Shown: in pieces, positions 34,920 to 46,842 of the stretch
Layout: every line of letters starts with the position of its first letter
Position numbering within the stretch: position 1 is the first letter of the stretch
Assembly (NCBI GenBank): GCA_002803225.1
Contig: NXFV01002030.1
Location: forward strand, 31,366 to 95,365
Direction of reading: 5' to 3'
Length of the DNA: 64,000 nt
DNA from: Gamarada debralockiae
Lineage: Eukaryota > Ascomycota > Leotiomycetes > Helotiales > Hyphodiscaceae
Position numbers and translations under genes: made by a program
Notes under the pieces: model-generated
Seen by the model: only the letters and a program-made list of their open reading frames with translations
Databases searched by the model: none
What the model was told of the DNA's origin: nothing

Positions 34920-37900
34920 TCATCGTTTCGGCCGAGCAGACCCTCCCAGTCGCCCAAACTTTCCCAGACTCGTCTTCGACTTATTTGCTGGTGCAACCGG
35001 TACCACAGGTGCTTCTTTCACCGGTAACGGGGGTCCTTGCAGACGAGCCAAGTCCTTGAACGCCCTCGCATCCAATCCCTCTCCCACGCGCCCATCCAGA
35101 CCGTCATCAAGATCTCCTCCCAGTCTCTGTGCCCTCCTCGCTTTCTCCTGCACGCTCCTAAACTTCTCGAGTAGTTCATTCCAGCGGATTCCTCCTTCGT
35201 CTCGCCCCTTCAGTCGACTCGATCTATCGAAGTTCGATGGACCGGCATTGGTCGGTGTGCTAGATGAGTTATGAGCCTCTGTGATGCTCTTCTAAAGTTG
35301 ATGAAATTGGAATGTGGGAATTGCCTCCACGATACTTTTTCTACGAGATTGAGATACGTACGCTCGAGGTGCGATATGCAAGTAGCCTATCGCGCTGACA
35401 CTATTCAATCTGTTCTTCAGAGCTGCAAATGCAGATGACTGTGGTAGGAGCATGAGAAGTCCGTATAAACACTTGTATAGGTGTGGGTATTTCTCTGGTT
35501 CCAGTAATTGGAGTCGGAGGTCTGCAGATAAGTCAGCAGAGTCCCGGGAAAACCGCAACCATTCGTACAAGTAAAGACTGGGGACTCTAGTAATTGGACA
35601 AGTTTATCGATTTGTATGAGCATGTTGACCGTCATTTCGAGCTCCGCACTAGTATTGTTAGCATGAACAACACAGGGCCTGCCAGAGATCTTACAAGATT
35701 TGTAGAAGGTTGTAGGCCTGTTCGTATGCTTGGGCCAAAAGACATAAAGAGAATGTTGCAACAGCATTGTAGCACCAGGATCTGAAAAGTGCCACGAAGA
35801 AGGTTTGGCCATCCTGAACATGTTAGCTGAGATCTTGGGCATTGCATAGTGATATGTATACCTTTGTTTCAAGGTTCCTAAGTCTTTTCCTGAGCTCCGC
35901 TAATTCCGGGGCCGTGATGAGATTATTGTTGAGGTTTTGCACCATAATACTAGCAAATTCCACATCCTCTTCCTTCTCAATACAGTCCGCAAGGGTACGA
36001 TAAATGCGTTCTGCGCTGAGACTGACACAAAGCTGTCGAATGATCAAATTGCCTCGAGTCTCGAGGAGCTTCCTATCGGTGGAGAATAGCTGTAGGAGAT
36101 TTTCCATGAATGATGCAAAATAATCGTCGCCACTGTTCCTCGAAATTTGAGAGAGTAATTGCAAATCTCGGGTAACTACAGCCTCTGCTGGATCTGACAG
36201 TGTCTTAAGAAGGGCGGGGAAGGTACCATCGTTAAAAGCCAGGACTTTTCTAGGAGCCTTTCGATGCAGCATAAGCAGCCAGGTCAAGGCAGCAACTCTC
36301 GTTGCTTCGTGGTCGTTCAGGAACAGCAGGGTCAATGAGTTGACCGCTGCGGCGTAATCGAGGTCGACGTGAGGTTGAGGAGGTGATGCTGATATCGGTG
36401 TCGTAGGCTTATTGTATGGCGGAGGTGGTGTTTGGACTTCTGATTCTCTCCGGTCGAATTCGCGGGAGTTTGAAAGGGATCCGCGAGGATTTATAGAGGA
36501 GTCTCTTCGTTCGGCATTGTCTTTGACAATGGAAGTAGGAATTCGAGATGGTCCGCCAGATGGTGGTTCTGAAGCGGCACCTTCATCAGATAGCGATACC
36601 ACATAATCCATTAAAGACGTATTCACTCGAGCAGCGGCTTGCCGGATAGTCTCCACACCACTCGCCATGGCTGGAAGAAGATGGGCGAGGATTTTGGGTG
36701 CGAATGGTAGCACTTCTTCAGGACATATGTCCAAGAACTCAACGATCCACCGTAGCGACTCCAACAAGCATTCTTCTTCTGCGAGAAGTCAGCGGCCGTT
36801 GCAAATAATAGGATGGAAAGACATTACCAAGAGGAGAGTCAAGATTAGTTGTCAGGATCTCAAGGATCTCTTTATGATTGACCTGAATGTCTTGCCCAGG
36901 AACCCAATCATCATCACTGCTGATGTCTTTCTCGTCAGGCGCCGTTACGGAATCATCGTCCCCGCCGGCGTCAGGGGCCATGGAACCCTCACTGTCCATG
37001 GACCCCGACCGTTTTCGTTTCCCGTCACTCCGTGATTTGCGGCTTTCCTCAATACCTTTCTTGATACGTGAAATGCGCTTGATCTCGCTCAAAAACCGCT
37101 CCAGAGCTCCTTGTGTTGCGACGTGAACGTCGCGATTCGGATCGCTAAGGAATTTGAAGAGACCACCGAGAAATTCTGGCAAAAAAGAAACGAGTTCCAA
37201 ATCTGGGATGGAGTCAAGCAATGTGATCCAGCCAACTAAGAAGGTTCGTGTGAATGGGTTGATCACGTAGATTCGTTCTTTCAGGAGCGGTATGAAGCGA
37301 GCAAGCGAGAAAGCTGTGGGAAGATCCACGGAATCATCAGGTGTCTCCTTATCGGTGTCCGGATTCATCTCATCTGAGGTGTGGAGAATTGAGACGTACG
37401 TAGCTGCTGATTCGGACACAATGTCTTTGATCAATCGATCCAGAAGTTCAGCGCCGTTTTTGACGGAGAGTTCGGAGTCTGCACCAAGCTGATAGAGCGT
37501 GAGCATAGGAGGAAATAAACCAGAGATTAAAAGGGGATTTACTTTGCATAGAGCATCGAAGATGTCATTGAAGTACGGTAATACCTCACCCTTTGCCACC
37601 TTGGCAATGTTGTACATGCTTTCACATGCATAATAACGGACTCGAGCATCTTGGTCAGTAAAGCAAGCGAGTACTGGAGGCACAATTTCATCCAGATACC
37701 GTGCTAAATCCTGTCAAATAAATCAGTAGACTTCTTTCGGAATCAGAATGAGAGCCATACTGGCCCTAATGCAATGGCAGCCGCGGCCAGACCAATGAGT
37801 CCTCCATTTCTGGCATGAGGCTGGTGGACAGCATAGGCATAGTCATTACAAAGCTGTTGTATGATCTTCTTAATCCTATCAAAATCCTTGTTTGCAGCAA

Positions 37901-38041
37901 GATCTCGAATGACGCGTTCAAGACTGTAGATATTGTAAGTACGTCTCGTCGAAGAAGCTGTCAAAAGGCCTACTCTAAAGCTCCAACTTTTCTTTTCTCG
38001 TAAAGCTTGTCGTTCAAAGCACGTTGGATGCTCTGATCCAT
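34920..38041 (-). CDS. VAC14: VAC14, scaffold of the PI3P 5-kinase complex
   Basis: Eight exons: 37974-38041, 37761-37923, 36828-37710, 35862-36778, 35695-35813, 35569-35648, 35358-35521 and 34920-35291; 921 residues with phase consistent at every junction. The start [32 protein letters not shown] and the HEAT-repeat segments [41 protein letters not shown] and [24 protein letters not shown] are highly diagnostic. So is the C-terminal [65 protein letters not shown]. Vac14 holds Fab1/PIKfyve and Fig4 together on the vacuole and controls PI(3,5)P2. A disordered acidic insert sits near residue 330. The penultimate donor (GTATCT, after RAY) is the least certain junction; the alternative GTACGT shifts frame. 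Confidence 0.95.
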
Positions 38042-38861
38042 TTTGAATATTAGCTAACTTCCAAGAACATGATACTTCGAAAGCCGGCTTCCTGGATATT
38101 GTAATATCGCTGTTCAGCTCATGTCGTTGTCAACGCAGAATGACCCAAATCAAGGAAAAGGCGAGAGCCACGTGAGACTTTAAAGTTTGCAGGCTGAGCG
38201 TTGCGTCACGCTTCTCAGATGAAGGTAGGATCGGTCCGAGGTCGAATATAGAACTGCATCAAGAAATCATGCCGCAAATCCGGGATATATCGAGGCACTC
38301 AAGAGAAAGAAAGGGTAAGATACGACGAAGCGGCTCTTTGACGTTCGCCTGCAGCGGGCTCGCAAAATGTTATCCCCGATGGTTGCACGTGACTTTCAAA
38401 ACAAGGCTGACGTTGCAAGGGCCTGCGATTCCGCTTTTTCTCTCGTTTGATTTGCTTTTTGCTTTCTTCCCACGCGGGGTTCCCTCTTTTTGCTTTCTTG
38501 TGCAACTTGACTGACGTCAGAAGTCTCTTGTGAAGGGCTATCCATGGTATAAGGTACCAATCATCGCAGACATTTCCTTTAAAAACAAAATCTACCAAAA
38601 TCTAAGTTTATTGAATACAATTATGGAGTAAAGCTTAATCCCTCCACAATCACCCTGACATGGAAAGTAATCATCTGCACCTCGCATCAGTTTCCCCAAA
38701 ACCGCAATGCGCCAAAAACAACCACCCTTGTGTACGCATACCCTGCTTTGCAGAAAAATATTCCAAACTTCTTTATGACGATCTACGCCTCTTCCTTGCA
38801 GTTCCGTTCCGTTTCTTGCATCCCTCATCGAATCCAATCCCAATCCCCATCTCCACTTCCC

Positions 38862-39180
38862 CTAAGTCGCGGCCCCAGTCCCGCGGTTTGCTGCACATAG
38901 ATCGCAGGGTTCTGCTTCGGAACAGGATCCCCCAAGACGATTTGTGTTCGAACATCGTCTCCAACCTGCCCCCTGACTCGACCCATAATTGTTGGTGGAG
39001 TTGTTCTGCCCGTTTTGTCCGTTCCGTCGAGCTGCTTTTCTTGCTGCATGCGCCTCACGAGACTGACAAGTCAGTGTGAGTGAGCCTCTTCTTTCTCAGC
39101 GCCTGAGGTTTATGACTTACATTTGGCTTGTTTCTCCAGATTCGAGCCGCAGATTCTTCGGTGTGTGAGCCTCGTGTCAT
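38862..39180 (-). CDS. Weak candidate: small two-exon protein, 86 residues
   Basis: Exon 39121-39180 (MTRGSHTEESAARIWRNKPN) ends at a perfect GTAAGT donor. A CTGAC branch site and TTGTCAG acceptor at 39063-39065 lead to exon 38862-39062, SREAHAARKAARRNGQNGQNNSTNN... ending at TAG. The product would be basic and Asn/Gly-rich with three C-terminal Cys. The splice signals are good, but another frame across the same segment is also open for 78 codons, so the choice is insecure. No homologue is recognised. Confidence 0.3.
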
Positions 39181-39943
39181 GTTGATTGAAGTATCTAGAA
39201 ATGCAGGAGCTGGTTCTAGAGACCGTCTGGTTCAATGGCAGTAGAGGATGAGTTCACAGACAGGTGCCTTCGAGTTCGAGGAACGGTTCGATTGCAATAA
39301 TGAGTGGTCTTCTTATCCCCAAGCCATCTTCTTCAGCAGGGTCTCCATGGGCTTATATATCGGTGTCCGTGCCGTAGTGGAGTTCATAATTGCTTTTTCT
39401 CAACACAGAGATCAGACTTAGCAACTAATCGTCGGAGCCAAGGAGCAGGGTCAGCTAGCGCATCCCATCATCTCGAGCAGGTCCCGTATGGGTCAAATAC
39501 CGTGTGTGCCCGTAAATGACAAGTGATTGCTTTTGTTTGAAGAATTCGATATGTGCAGAAGAAAGTATAGGCGGCAATCGCGCAGATTCGGCAGTTCAGC
39601 TGGTCCTGATTCCAAACGATATCCATTAAATAATATTTAAGGTTCAATGAGTGGTTGAGCAGGGACGGACGCCTGTCGGGCGTGTGAGACATCGAGGAAG
39701 GCAAATATCCACAAGCATCATCATATCCTTCAAGTATCAGCTCATTTTCATCAGCTCACCATAGCTCTTCTCTTGCTTAAAGGCCCGAGCTTCAGCCCCA
39801 TAATTCCCCAGGTCTCACTACTTCTTGCCATTTCCCTACCACAGCCACCAGTGCCAGACAAGCTCTTAGCACCTTCTCTGTCCTGATCATTATTGGCGTG
39901 AGCGCCGCCGTTGTCGCGATTGATGCGCGCGCCACGTCCGAAG

Positions 39944-40031
39944 CCATACTAACCCCCCTCGCTTTTAAATTGAGGTTAATTTTTAGTATGGAGCCCCCTA
40001 GAAAACTTTAACCTCATTTCAGGAAGGGGGG
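39944..40031. repeat. Nested inverted repeat
   Basis: CCATACTAA at 39944-39952 pairs with TTAGTATGG at 39983-39991. CCCCCCT (39953-39959) plus GAGGTTAA (39972-39979) pair in order with TTAACCTC (40008-40015) plus AGGGGGG (40025-40031). The two possible foldings share their left arm, so they are mutually exclusive hairpins. No target-site duplication was found, so a MITE origin is unproven. Confidence 0.55.
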
Positions 40032-40579
40032 CCGGGGAAGGTATCTTTGGAAGTAGCTTATGGGATCCTATTAGAGTAAGGCACCAAATATTAACTTTTA
40101 GAGGAAACTTACCTTGCCAAGCTGACCAGCCAATGACATTCGCAGTCTGAGTGGCCATCTGTCATGATGCTATCTACCCAACGTCCTCTGAGCGTATTTT
40201 CGTAATTCCTTTGGTGGAGCTGAAGATTGTTATTTGGGAGAGGACGGAAACGCAAAAGATGATCGCCGGTCTTGTAATTCTGGGGAATCGGTACTAAGAA
40301 TCCTTCAACATCTCTATGAACACGAAACATTTCGACGAAAGCCTTTCGTGCTCGCATTAAGACGTTATGTGTTGGCGGGACGGCTACTCGCATGACGACT
40401 TGTCACATCTGTGGGAGTGGGGAGAGAATGACGGCTGGAAATCTGGATATCCAGTGGTGCCACTTTTGTCCCAAATATGAGATTTGATTTCGGGAAGTAC
40501 ATGTTCCGTGCGGGAAATAACCTCAAAGTCTAGATGCAGTCTATTCTTAACTAAGAAAGCTAAGCATGCAAGAACCTCA

Positions 40580-42320
40580 TCAATGTCCATGAAGGATATC
40601 ACCCCTCTCTGCAATAGTTCTCTGGCACTTAGCGAGGATAGCCGCTTGCCTCCCAACCTCATCAAGTCTGCCGATGACTTCTTTGCTGCCGTCTACGAAA
40701 CCATAAAGCGCATAAGGGATCCCGACTTCGGAGCAAAATTCCTGCACCAGCTTCTGCGTTCGGCGAAGGTTGTGTCTTGGCATCCTCGGGAAAAGGTGAT
40801 GAATTGCTTGAAATTGCAAGCCACCATGGAAGAAATCAAGCCATTGTGGGCAGTCAATGTCCATGGTTGTGCGCAACATCTTTTGAGGGAAGGATTCGTG
40901 TGGTCCTAGTTCGGAAGTACTCATTGAGAAATGAGATAGGGTGATCTGAGCGTGAACAGGCATTGTGATCATATGGCTGATCATCACAAAAGCAAAACGT
41001 TGCGAGTTCGTCGGTATGGTCTTGTAAACAATGATATATCCGAACCAGTACCAGAAGAAGATTTGTCCAGCAATCTCCAGATATCGGTGCCACGCCGCAG
41101 GTCCCTTCTTAGGACCCAGACCGCGAATTAGATATTCCCATGACAGAAAATACAAGTTGAACCGCCCAAATGTGAGGATTGGATAGTACAGATATGATTG
41201 ATACGGCAGTATGAACTTCGCAAAGGCATCGTAAGTCATAACTCGTTCGTAAAATGAGGAGGTCAAAGATTCGAAGAATCTATGCGAAATGGCGAAGAAG
41301 GGTATATGTTCGATATCTGGATCGTGCTCTGGAGAATTCGTAACGATATGATGAACATTGTGATTTCGTTTCCACCATCCCAATGACAACCCTCCGATGA
41401 AGTCTGAGATGAGGATGCCGATGACTGTGTCGACCGTATAATTGTGGGTAATGCCCATGTGCCCTGCGTCGTGCACAGTGAACACAAGCTGATGCCAGAG
41501 ACATCCCAAAAACAGCCCACTTGTACCGTACCAGCCAATGCAGAGGAAGAAAAGCATCATGCAAAAAAGGAAGGTATAGCGGCAAGTCTCAATGGCGTAG
41601 GCAGTGTAGTTACACCTATATAGACCTTCAGCTCGGATTCGTTGGTCCAATATCCGGTATTTGCGAACAACTTCGTCCTGTGTAGCCAGATCCAGAGATG
41701 GGTATTTGGCCAGATCTAGGTCGATTTGTTCCTTGGTTTTTGCGTCGAAGAAAGACATCCCATCATCCAGATCTGTGACTGATGATATTGACGATGCTGA
41801 AGATAAGAGCGGCTCGTGTCTTGATGTGCCTCGTCGACGAATGTTTGAGTCCTCCTCGACGTCGAAGACTGGAGAAGGAGTCCTCGAAGATTCTGGGCTG
41901 ATGTGGTGCATTTCCCCCTCATCTTCTTCATCAATCTCTTGAACACCCTCAACGTAGGGACGAAATTTTCCACCTTGTATGGGAGGTACGAAGTTCTTCC
42001 AGCGTCCTTCAATTCGACCAATACGGTATCTTTCCATTTGCCTTCTCGCTTCAGCGGAGTGGAGTCTAGACGCCAATATCAGTTGAAAGGTCACACAAAT
42101 TCGCGGCTGGCGATGCTTACGCATTCACCTCGTCAGTAGCGTCTCTACCAATCATGTGCATGATAGATTTGTCTCCTCCCGGGTGGTATTTCATCCATGC
42201 ATCGACCTTCAGCACCTTTTGGTCGACAATAATGATCGACCTCCCATCCGCGATAAGTCCTTCGACCTGTCTCCGAGACAGGAGAACCTCTGGGCGCCCA
42301 GCATGCTTCGCGGACGACAT
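40580..42320 (-). CDS. Cytochrome b5-fused front-end desaturase (sphingolipid delta-8 type)
   Basis: Exons 42121-42320 and 40580-42065, 561 residues. The N-terminus is a cytochrome b5 domain with the heme motif HPGG at 46-49 (AWMKYHPGGDKSIMHMIGRDATDEVNA). After a disordered Ser-rich stretch come membrane segments and three histidine boxes: HDAGH (265-269), HNVHH (302-306) and the front-end-type QAIHH (486-490), where Gln replaces the first His. The b5 fusion and third box define front-end desaturases. Filamentous ascomycete members of this length act on the long-chain base of sphingolipids (delta-8), feeding fungal glucosylceramide synthesis in the ER. A delta-6 fatty-acid role is the main alternative. 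The start at 42320 is chosen because MSSAKHAGRPEVLLSRRQVE opens the b5 domain; upstream in-frame sequence lacks character. Confidence 0.92.
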
Positions 42321-43714
42321 GGCAAAACAATCTGGAGAGTTTGATGCCACAGTAACCGAGTTGATATTTTGAATTAAATGGACGATGACATGAAGAAACG
42401 AAAGTAGATTTCGAGCTCTCACACCGCAGGTCTTCGAGGTACCGCCCGTGCCGTCGGCTTCAGAATTCGCCCGCGCTAGACCCCTGCTGCCCCACCAAAA
42501 GCTACTGTAACTTTTTTGGCTTAGCATGCTTGTACCTGACCTACACGTGAAAAGGGGCTTATGAGATTTCCTTCAACCTCAGGGCACTCCTCAAACCTCA
42601 ACTCTTTACGTAGCAAGTTGGTACTGTTTATAAAATAGTCCTCATCTTCATTGATCTTTGACTCAGTCGGTCAATTATGCGTCTTCTACTCCAGTTGTCC
42701 TGTCGGAGACGAGTTTCATATTTCAATTGGCTGGCGCGATGAGACTCTTTCTCTGCTCGCAATCACGTGTAAAGGACTGTTTGCTGCTCATTGTGCTGTG
42801 CTTCGATGGCCTTCCGTTATCCCCGAGAACTGCCCAATAGTCTAGGCTCCTTGGTGAATCTCGAGAACATTAAAGGTATCACAAAAAGCCCAAAAAGGTT
42901 CACATACCATCGAAGTCGAGATAAGGTTGACCGACTATATGCACAGATATGGGGAGATCAAGTCCTTTGGCGTGTTCAGAAGGCTCTAGTTTCTGGATGT
43001 TCCTGCTAGCCTCAGCGTCATGGTGTGTTATCGTAGGTCTATACTGGCAAAAAGGCCGTGTCAATTCCTCGATCGGAGCTTCGTCCTACAAGTCGGCGCC
43101 TCTGAGAGCTAATCGAATGCAAGCCGTGGATGACATGTTCAGGTCATTTGCGCTTCTGCCTTGTTGCTCGTCTATATGACTGTCATACGAGTTGCTGTGC
43201 CGAGCAGCTCGGCAGGCAAACACTCGTGGTTTGGACACGGTTTGCTGCTTTTCACACCGCCTCCCTTCGCAGGAGTTCCTTGAACTTGAGCGAACCGATG
43301 ATTGCGGTAGGGGCACAGCATTTGACATACCTGTAGGTGTGCCCATTTGAAGGTATGAGTGGACTTATTTGAATCCACAGACCGTCTGATCACATTCTCG
43401 CCGCCCGTGGCAGCCAATAGGTTTAGCGATCTTCTCCGACGTTAGAGAGGTTTGCCCAATTGGGCCTCCAGGGTTCTCGGATCGTATGCTTGCCCTGCAA
43501 CAATTGCCTTCCAAATGTTAGCCTCATTGTTTCCTTGTTGGAGGAGAGAAACGCCACTCCGGAGACGGACATTGTTCCCTACTTATAGGAAGGCATTCTC
43601 ATCCCGCAAGTATGACCATCAAAAGGCTTCCTGCCGTCTTCAAAAAAAGTCCGCGAGTTAGTCCGTTCCACAATCCACAATTTTCGATTCAATCCTAACA
43701 GTGTAGTCCACACC
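42321..43714. other. Intergenic, divergent promoter
   Basis: About 1.4 kb between two genes that read away from each other. Frames of 60-90 codons on both strands were examined; none has motifs or splice partners. Confidence 0.5.
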
Positions 43715-44271
43715 ATGAGTTACTTGACATCCCGTCTTCGCCCACTTCGTGGCCGGGGCATCAGCCTCGGAAGCCTACTGAACCCATTCGAAATGTTCCG
43801 TTCTCGTATCCATCATGGAGATCTTCTCGGTCGTCACTCAAGACACTCCGGGTACGGCTACGAGTGCGAAACCTGCCTGGTTAATTATGACGGTGAGCAC
43901 ATTTGCGAGTGTGCTCAGATAGAGATAGAACTTGCCCAGATTCAAGAAGCAGCAGCAATGAGCATGGGCATGGGTATGGGAGGTTGTGGCTGCCCAGATT
44001 GCATACATGATAGATATGGGTATGGGCTCCTTGGAGGTGGCGCACTCCCCCTGTACGTAATTTTCATTGCCATTGAAACTTGTATGCTATTCTAACCTTG
44101 CCCGATAATGACAGGCGCCATGGCCACGGTCGTGGTATTGGTGGACTTTCCAGTGGCCTCTGGGGCAGAAGTTCAGCTTTCTCACCGTTCGGAATTTCTT
44201 GGCTCGGCGGAAGGAGAGGACGCCCTGGTTTGGGAGGTTTGGGAGGTTTGGGAGGCGGGAGAGGATGGTGA
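43715..44271 (+). CDS. Small His/Gly-rich protein with CxxC motifs
   Basis: Exons 43715-44052 and 44115-44271, 164 residues. The 62-nt intron (GTACGT...ATGACAG) joins ALPL to RHGHGRGIGGLSSGLWG; without splicing the frame ends in a hydrophobic read-through. The N-terminus is basic (MSYLTSRLRPLRGRGISLGSLLNP) and could be a mitochondrial-type presequence, but that is a guess. The middle has CETCLVNYDGEHICEC and, after a Met/Gly stretch (MSMGMGMGG), CGCPDC. These are two Cys clusters that could bind metal. The C-terminus is strongly basic and Gly-rich (GRRGRPGLGGLGGLGGGRGW). No family is recognised. Its position next to a HET relic suggests an accessory gene. Confidence 0.6.
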
Positions 44272-44464
44272 TGTAACAATAAACAGAATACAGGCTTTCG
44301 GCGTTATTCAGTTTGGATATTTGATCAATTTGTCACTCGTTTATGGAAATGGGGAAACAAATATGGACTTTCGCTTAGGGGTTGGTTACGGCGCGAAGAG
44401 CGGCCCAGATGTCAGATTGGTCACATTTTGTATCGTATCCTACAGAGGTACATAATGTTGCCTT

Positions 44465-45270
44465 GTGTACTGTCTGTCGGCGAATTATCTCAGTTTCCCC
44501 AACGATGGCTCGCATGGGCACGTCGTAGGCACACTCCCACTATCTCTTCCGGAGCTGGAAGCTGTCGAAGCACTCGATGAGAGAGCTTTTCAAGGCTGCA
44601 ATCTTTGCCTCGGAGTCCTTAGTGCAATTCTAGACTGGCAACGGGCAAGGATGCAATACATTCTCAGCCACAACTCCAGCACAATTGGGACATACAGGAT
44701 AGAAGTGTCGAGGTTCCATGCCACATTTGGCCTTGCTCCTGACGACGTCAAGATCAGTCATTTCGGGCTGGGTCTTGACTTTCGGCCAGAAAAGGAGCCC
44801 AAGCAGGCCATTGAAGGCAGATGTCCTAAATCTGGAGCACCTCCTTCGAAGCATTCGCCTCAGGTCAGCCTACAGGACTCAACGGACTCCAAGCAGATAT
44901 TCGACATTGTGAATCAGTGGCTTCTAGACCGCAAGAACAGGCACTCTGAATGTCCAGCAGTCTAGACCCCGTTTCTTCCTACAAGTCTCGTTGATGTTGG
45001 GACATCAATGCCGCCGAGACTCGACTTATTCTGGGGAAAGCACTCCCGAAAGACTCCTCATATGTGACTTTGAGTAATCATTGCGGTGAAACTGTTCCGA
45101 TCCGGCTCTTAGTGAAAACATGACAGCATTTATAGAACAGATTCCTCTCCATGACCTATCCCAAAACTTCCAGGAAGCGATGATTGCCACCCAGTGTCTT
45201 GGTCAGAGATTTCTATGGATTGACTCTCTGTCTAGTATCAAAAGGATACTTTTATTTCCTTCCTAATATA
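44465..45270 (+). pseudogene. Shattered HET-domain gene
   Basis: The first frame (44465-44962) carries a HET N-terminal module: ALDERAFQGCNLCLGVLSA, and a tail QIFDIVNQWLLDRKNRH. After a TAG the expected continuation appears in another frame as PFLPTSLVDVGTSMPPRLDLF. It breaks again at TGA codons near 45065, resumes as ETVPIRLL, and shifts once more to MTAFIEQIPLHDLSQNFQEAMIATQCLGQRFLWIDSL. These pieces occur in the exact order of a HET domain (substrate-proximal loop, TVPIRL, then the A-x-x-x-T-x-x-L-x-x-RFLWIDSL helix). The rest of the gene is lost after about 45270. At least three frame changes plus stops exclude a functional product. It is unrelated in detail to the intact HET gene at 4137-6838. 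Confidence 0.8.
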
Positions 45271-46096
45271 CAAGACAATAGAGATTTCTTTGGAGGAGAG
45301 AAGTACAAGGTTTAGTGGTATAATGACCTACTCGAGGGTTTCATTAGTTCGGCTGATCAGAGGACCTAGTGCGTGCTAGTAGAACTACACTAGCCGAATA
45401 TTGTGAAAACAATGTTGAGAATCTAAATATTTTTTGCAGTAGCTCGTTCGCGATCGTGAAGAGGAATCTTAAGAATGACAGAGTCCTTGTACCAGCGATG
45501 GAAGTCATGGGATTCCTATCTGACTCCAAACCATACAATGTAGTATAATGAAGTATGTCGCCCCTTTTCGCTCACTTCCTCCCCACCAAACTTCCAGCTG
45601 ACAACTTGTAGTTGGCGAAATCTGTATGCTCTCTTTCAAAACGCCCACTATCAGTCTGGAAACATCCGAAAATTGGAAGCGGCTGTAAAGCTTTTGTAGA
45701 AGCCTTCTCGATGTTTATCTAGGCGCAGCGCAAAAACTGACGAGTATGCTACTGCACAAGTACCCGAAAGTCAAGGACGAGGCTACAGACACGCTGTTTG
45801 CTAAGAGGGATATAGGGAAAGTATCAATTGGGTGAAAGCCAAGCAGGTGGGCCTAGTCAAATTGAGGGAGGCTCTGGCAGCTCACGGAACAGCATGACAC
45901 AAAAACATATGCAACCTCGATCCTCAAGTCCGCCGTTCACTAAATATTTGCTTGGGACGTCATTCAATCTCTATTGCTTGGCGACTGAAATTGCATTTTC
46001 GATATTGCAAGTACGTCAAAATCTATCTGAAAGGACAGTGATGTGGGCTGTTAAGTACAGCCCCAGCAAGATTCACGCAACCAAATCTCCTTCACT
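45271..46096. other. Intergenic, no gene seen
   Basis: About 830 bases downstream of the HET relic. No HET C-terminal remnant, repeat or new gene was recognised. Confidence 0.5.
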
Positions 46097-46640
46097 CTAA
46101 CTAATATTCAGAATCCCCTTCTCTTCCTTACTCTGAGCATAGAAGCTATTACTTCCACAAGCCCTCCGCACCGCTGGGCCTCGCTTATATCCCGCAGTAT
46201 TGCTATGTCCGTCGCGCTTGTAGTAACAAGCATTCTGTTCCATATTTTATAAGTATATTTTCTTATTGTCGTTGAGTACGGTGTTAGAAGAAATGTCCAC
46301 TTACGTTGTCAGCACTCAGTTGGGTGAGAACAACGGGTCGCTGGGTGTTCTGGATGGATTGCACCTCACATGCGATTTCGGCATCTCCTGAGGTGCGCTT
46401 GAAGTACCCGCCCAGATCGCGGTTGAAGTGACAATTATTCTACTATATGTCAGTTGAGGAAGGGAGGGCGGACAGCGAAGGACTTACATCTACATCGGGA
46501 TTCTCGATGGGAAAACCCACCACACATGTCGTGGTTGAGAGGCAGGAAGTACGAAATGCAGGGTGATATTGGAAAGTGAGTTGCGTAAGGAGTGGAGTGA
46601 TGAAGGGATTGAGGTCAGTCTTACGATGTCTTCCTTGGAT
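46097..46640 (-). CDS. Candidate small cysteine-containing (possibly secreted) protein, N-terminus unresolved
   Basis: Three exons in phase 0: about 46488-46640, 46305-46439 and 46097-46234. They are joined by introns with GTAAGT donors and TAG/CAG acceptors. The readable product runs TSCLSTTTCVVGFPIENPDVD, NNCHFNRDLGGYFKRTSGDAEIACEVQSIQNTQRPVVLTQLSADN, NACYYKRDGHSNTAGYKRGPAVRRACGSNSF... and ends at TAG 46097-46099. It has six Cys, spaced in pairs. The upstream end of exon 1 is open back to a TAA near 46641, but no in-frame ATG was found, so a further 5' exon carrying the start is needed. Size and Cys pattern resemble small secreted fungal proteins, but no signal peptide has been seen. No known family is recognised. 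Confidence 0.5.
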
Positions 46641-46842
46641 TTATAAGTTTGGAGGATCGCCTCGTCTACAGCTTGGCTTTCTGTGGTTCATGAACGATGG
46701 CGAGCTGTCATACATAGGCCACTAAATTCCCAAAGAATTTTTCTGATCATGACTTCTACGTTTACCAATTCACCTATCTTTCTTGGGGAATGAACTATAT
46801 ATGCGGTCAATGCTTGTAGTATACCGTAGCCTGCATATTGTT

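Larger units (their letters stand above)
38042..40579. other. Intergenic, 2.5 kb, one weak small-gene candidate
   Basis: It lies between the VAC14 start and the desaturase stop. The first 500 bases serve as the VAC14 promoter. A weak two-exon frame lies at 38862-39180 and a nested inverted repeat at 39944-40031. Minus-strand frames at 40109-40393 and 40384-40665 have no recognised motif; the latter is antisense-offset to the desaturase end. Confidence 0.5.

Noticed and set aside
36412..37126. Plus-strand frames antisense to VAC14
   Set aside because: They are mirror frames of the well-supported VAC14 exons.
40109..40665. Minus-strand frames downstream of the desaturase
   Set aside because: No motif; the second overlaps the desaturase end in a shifted frame.
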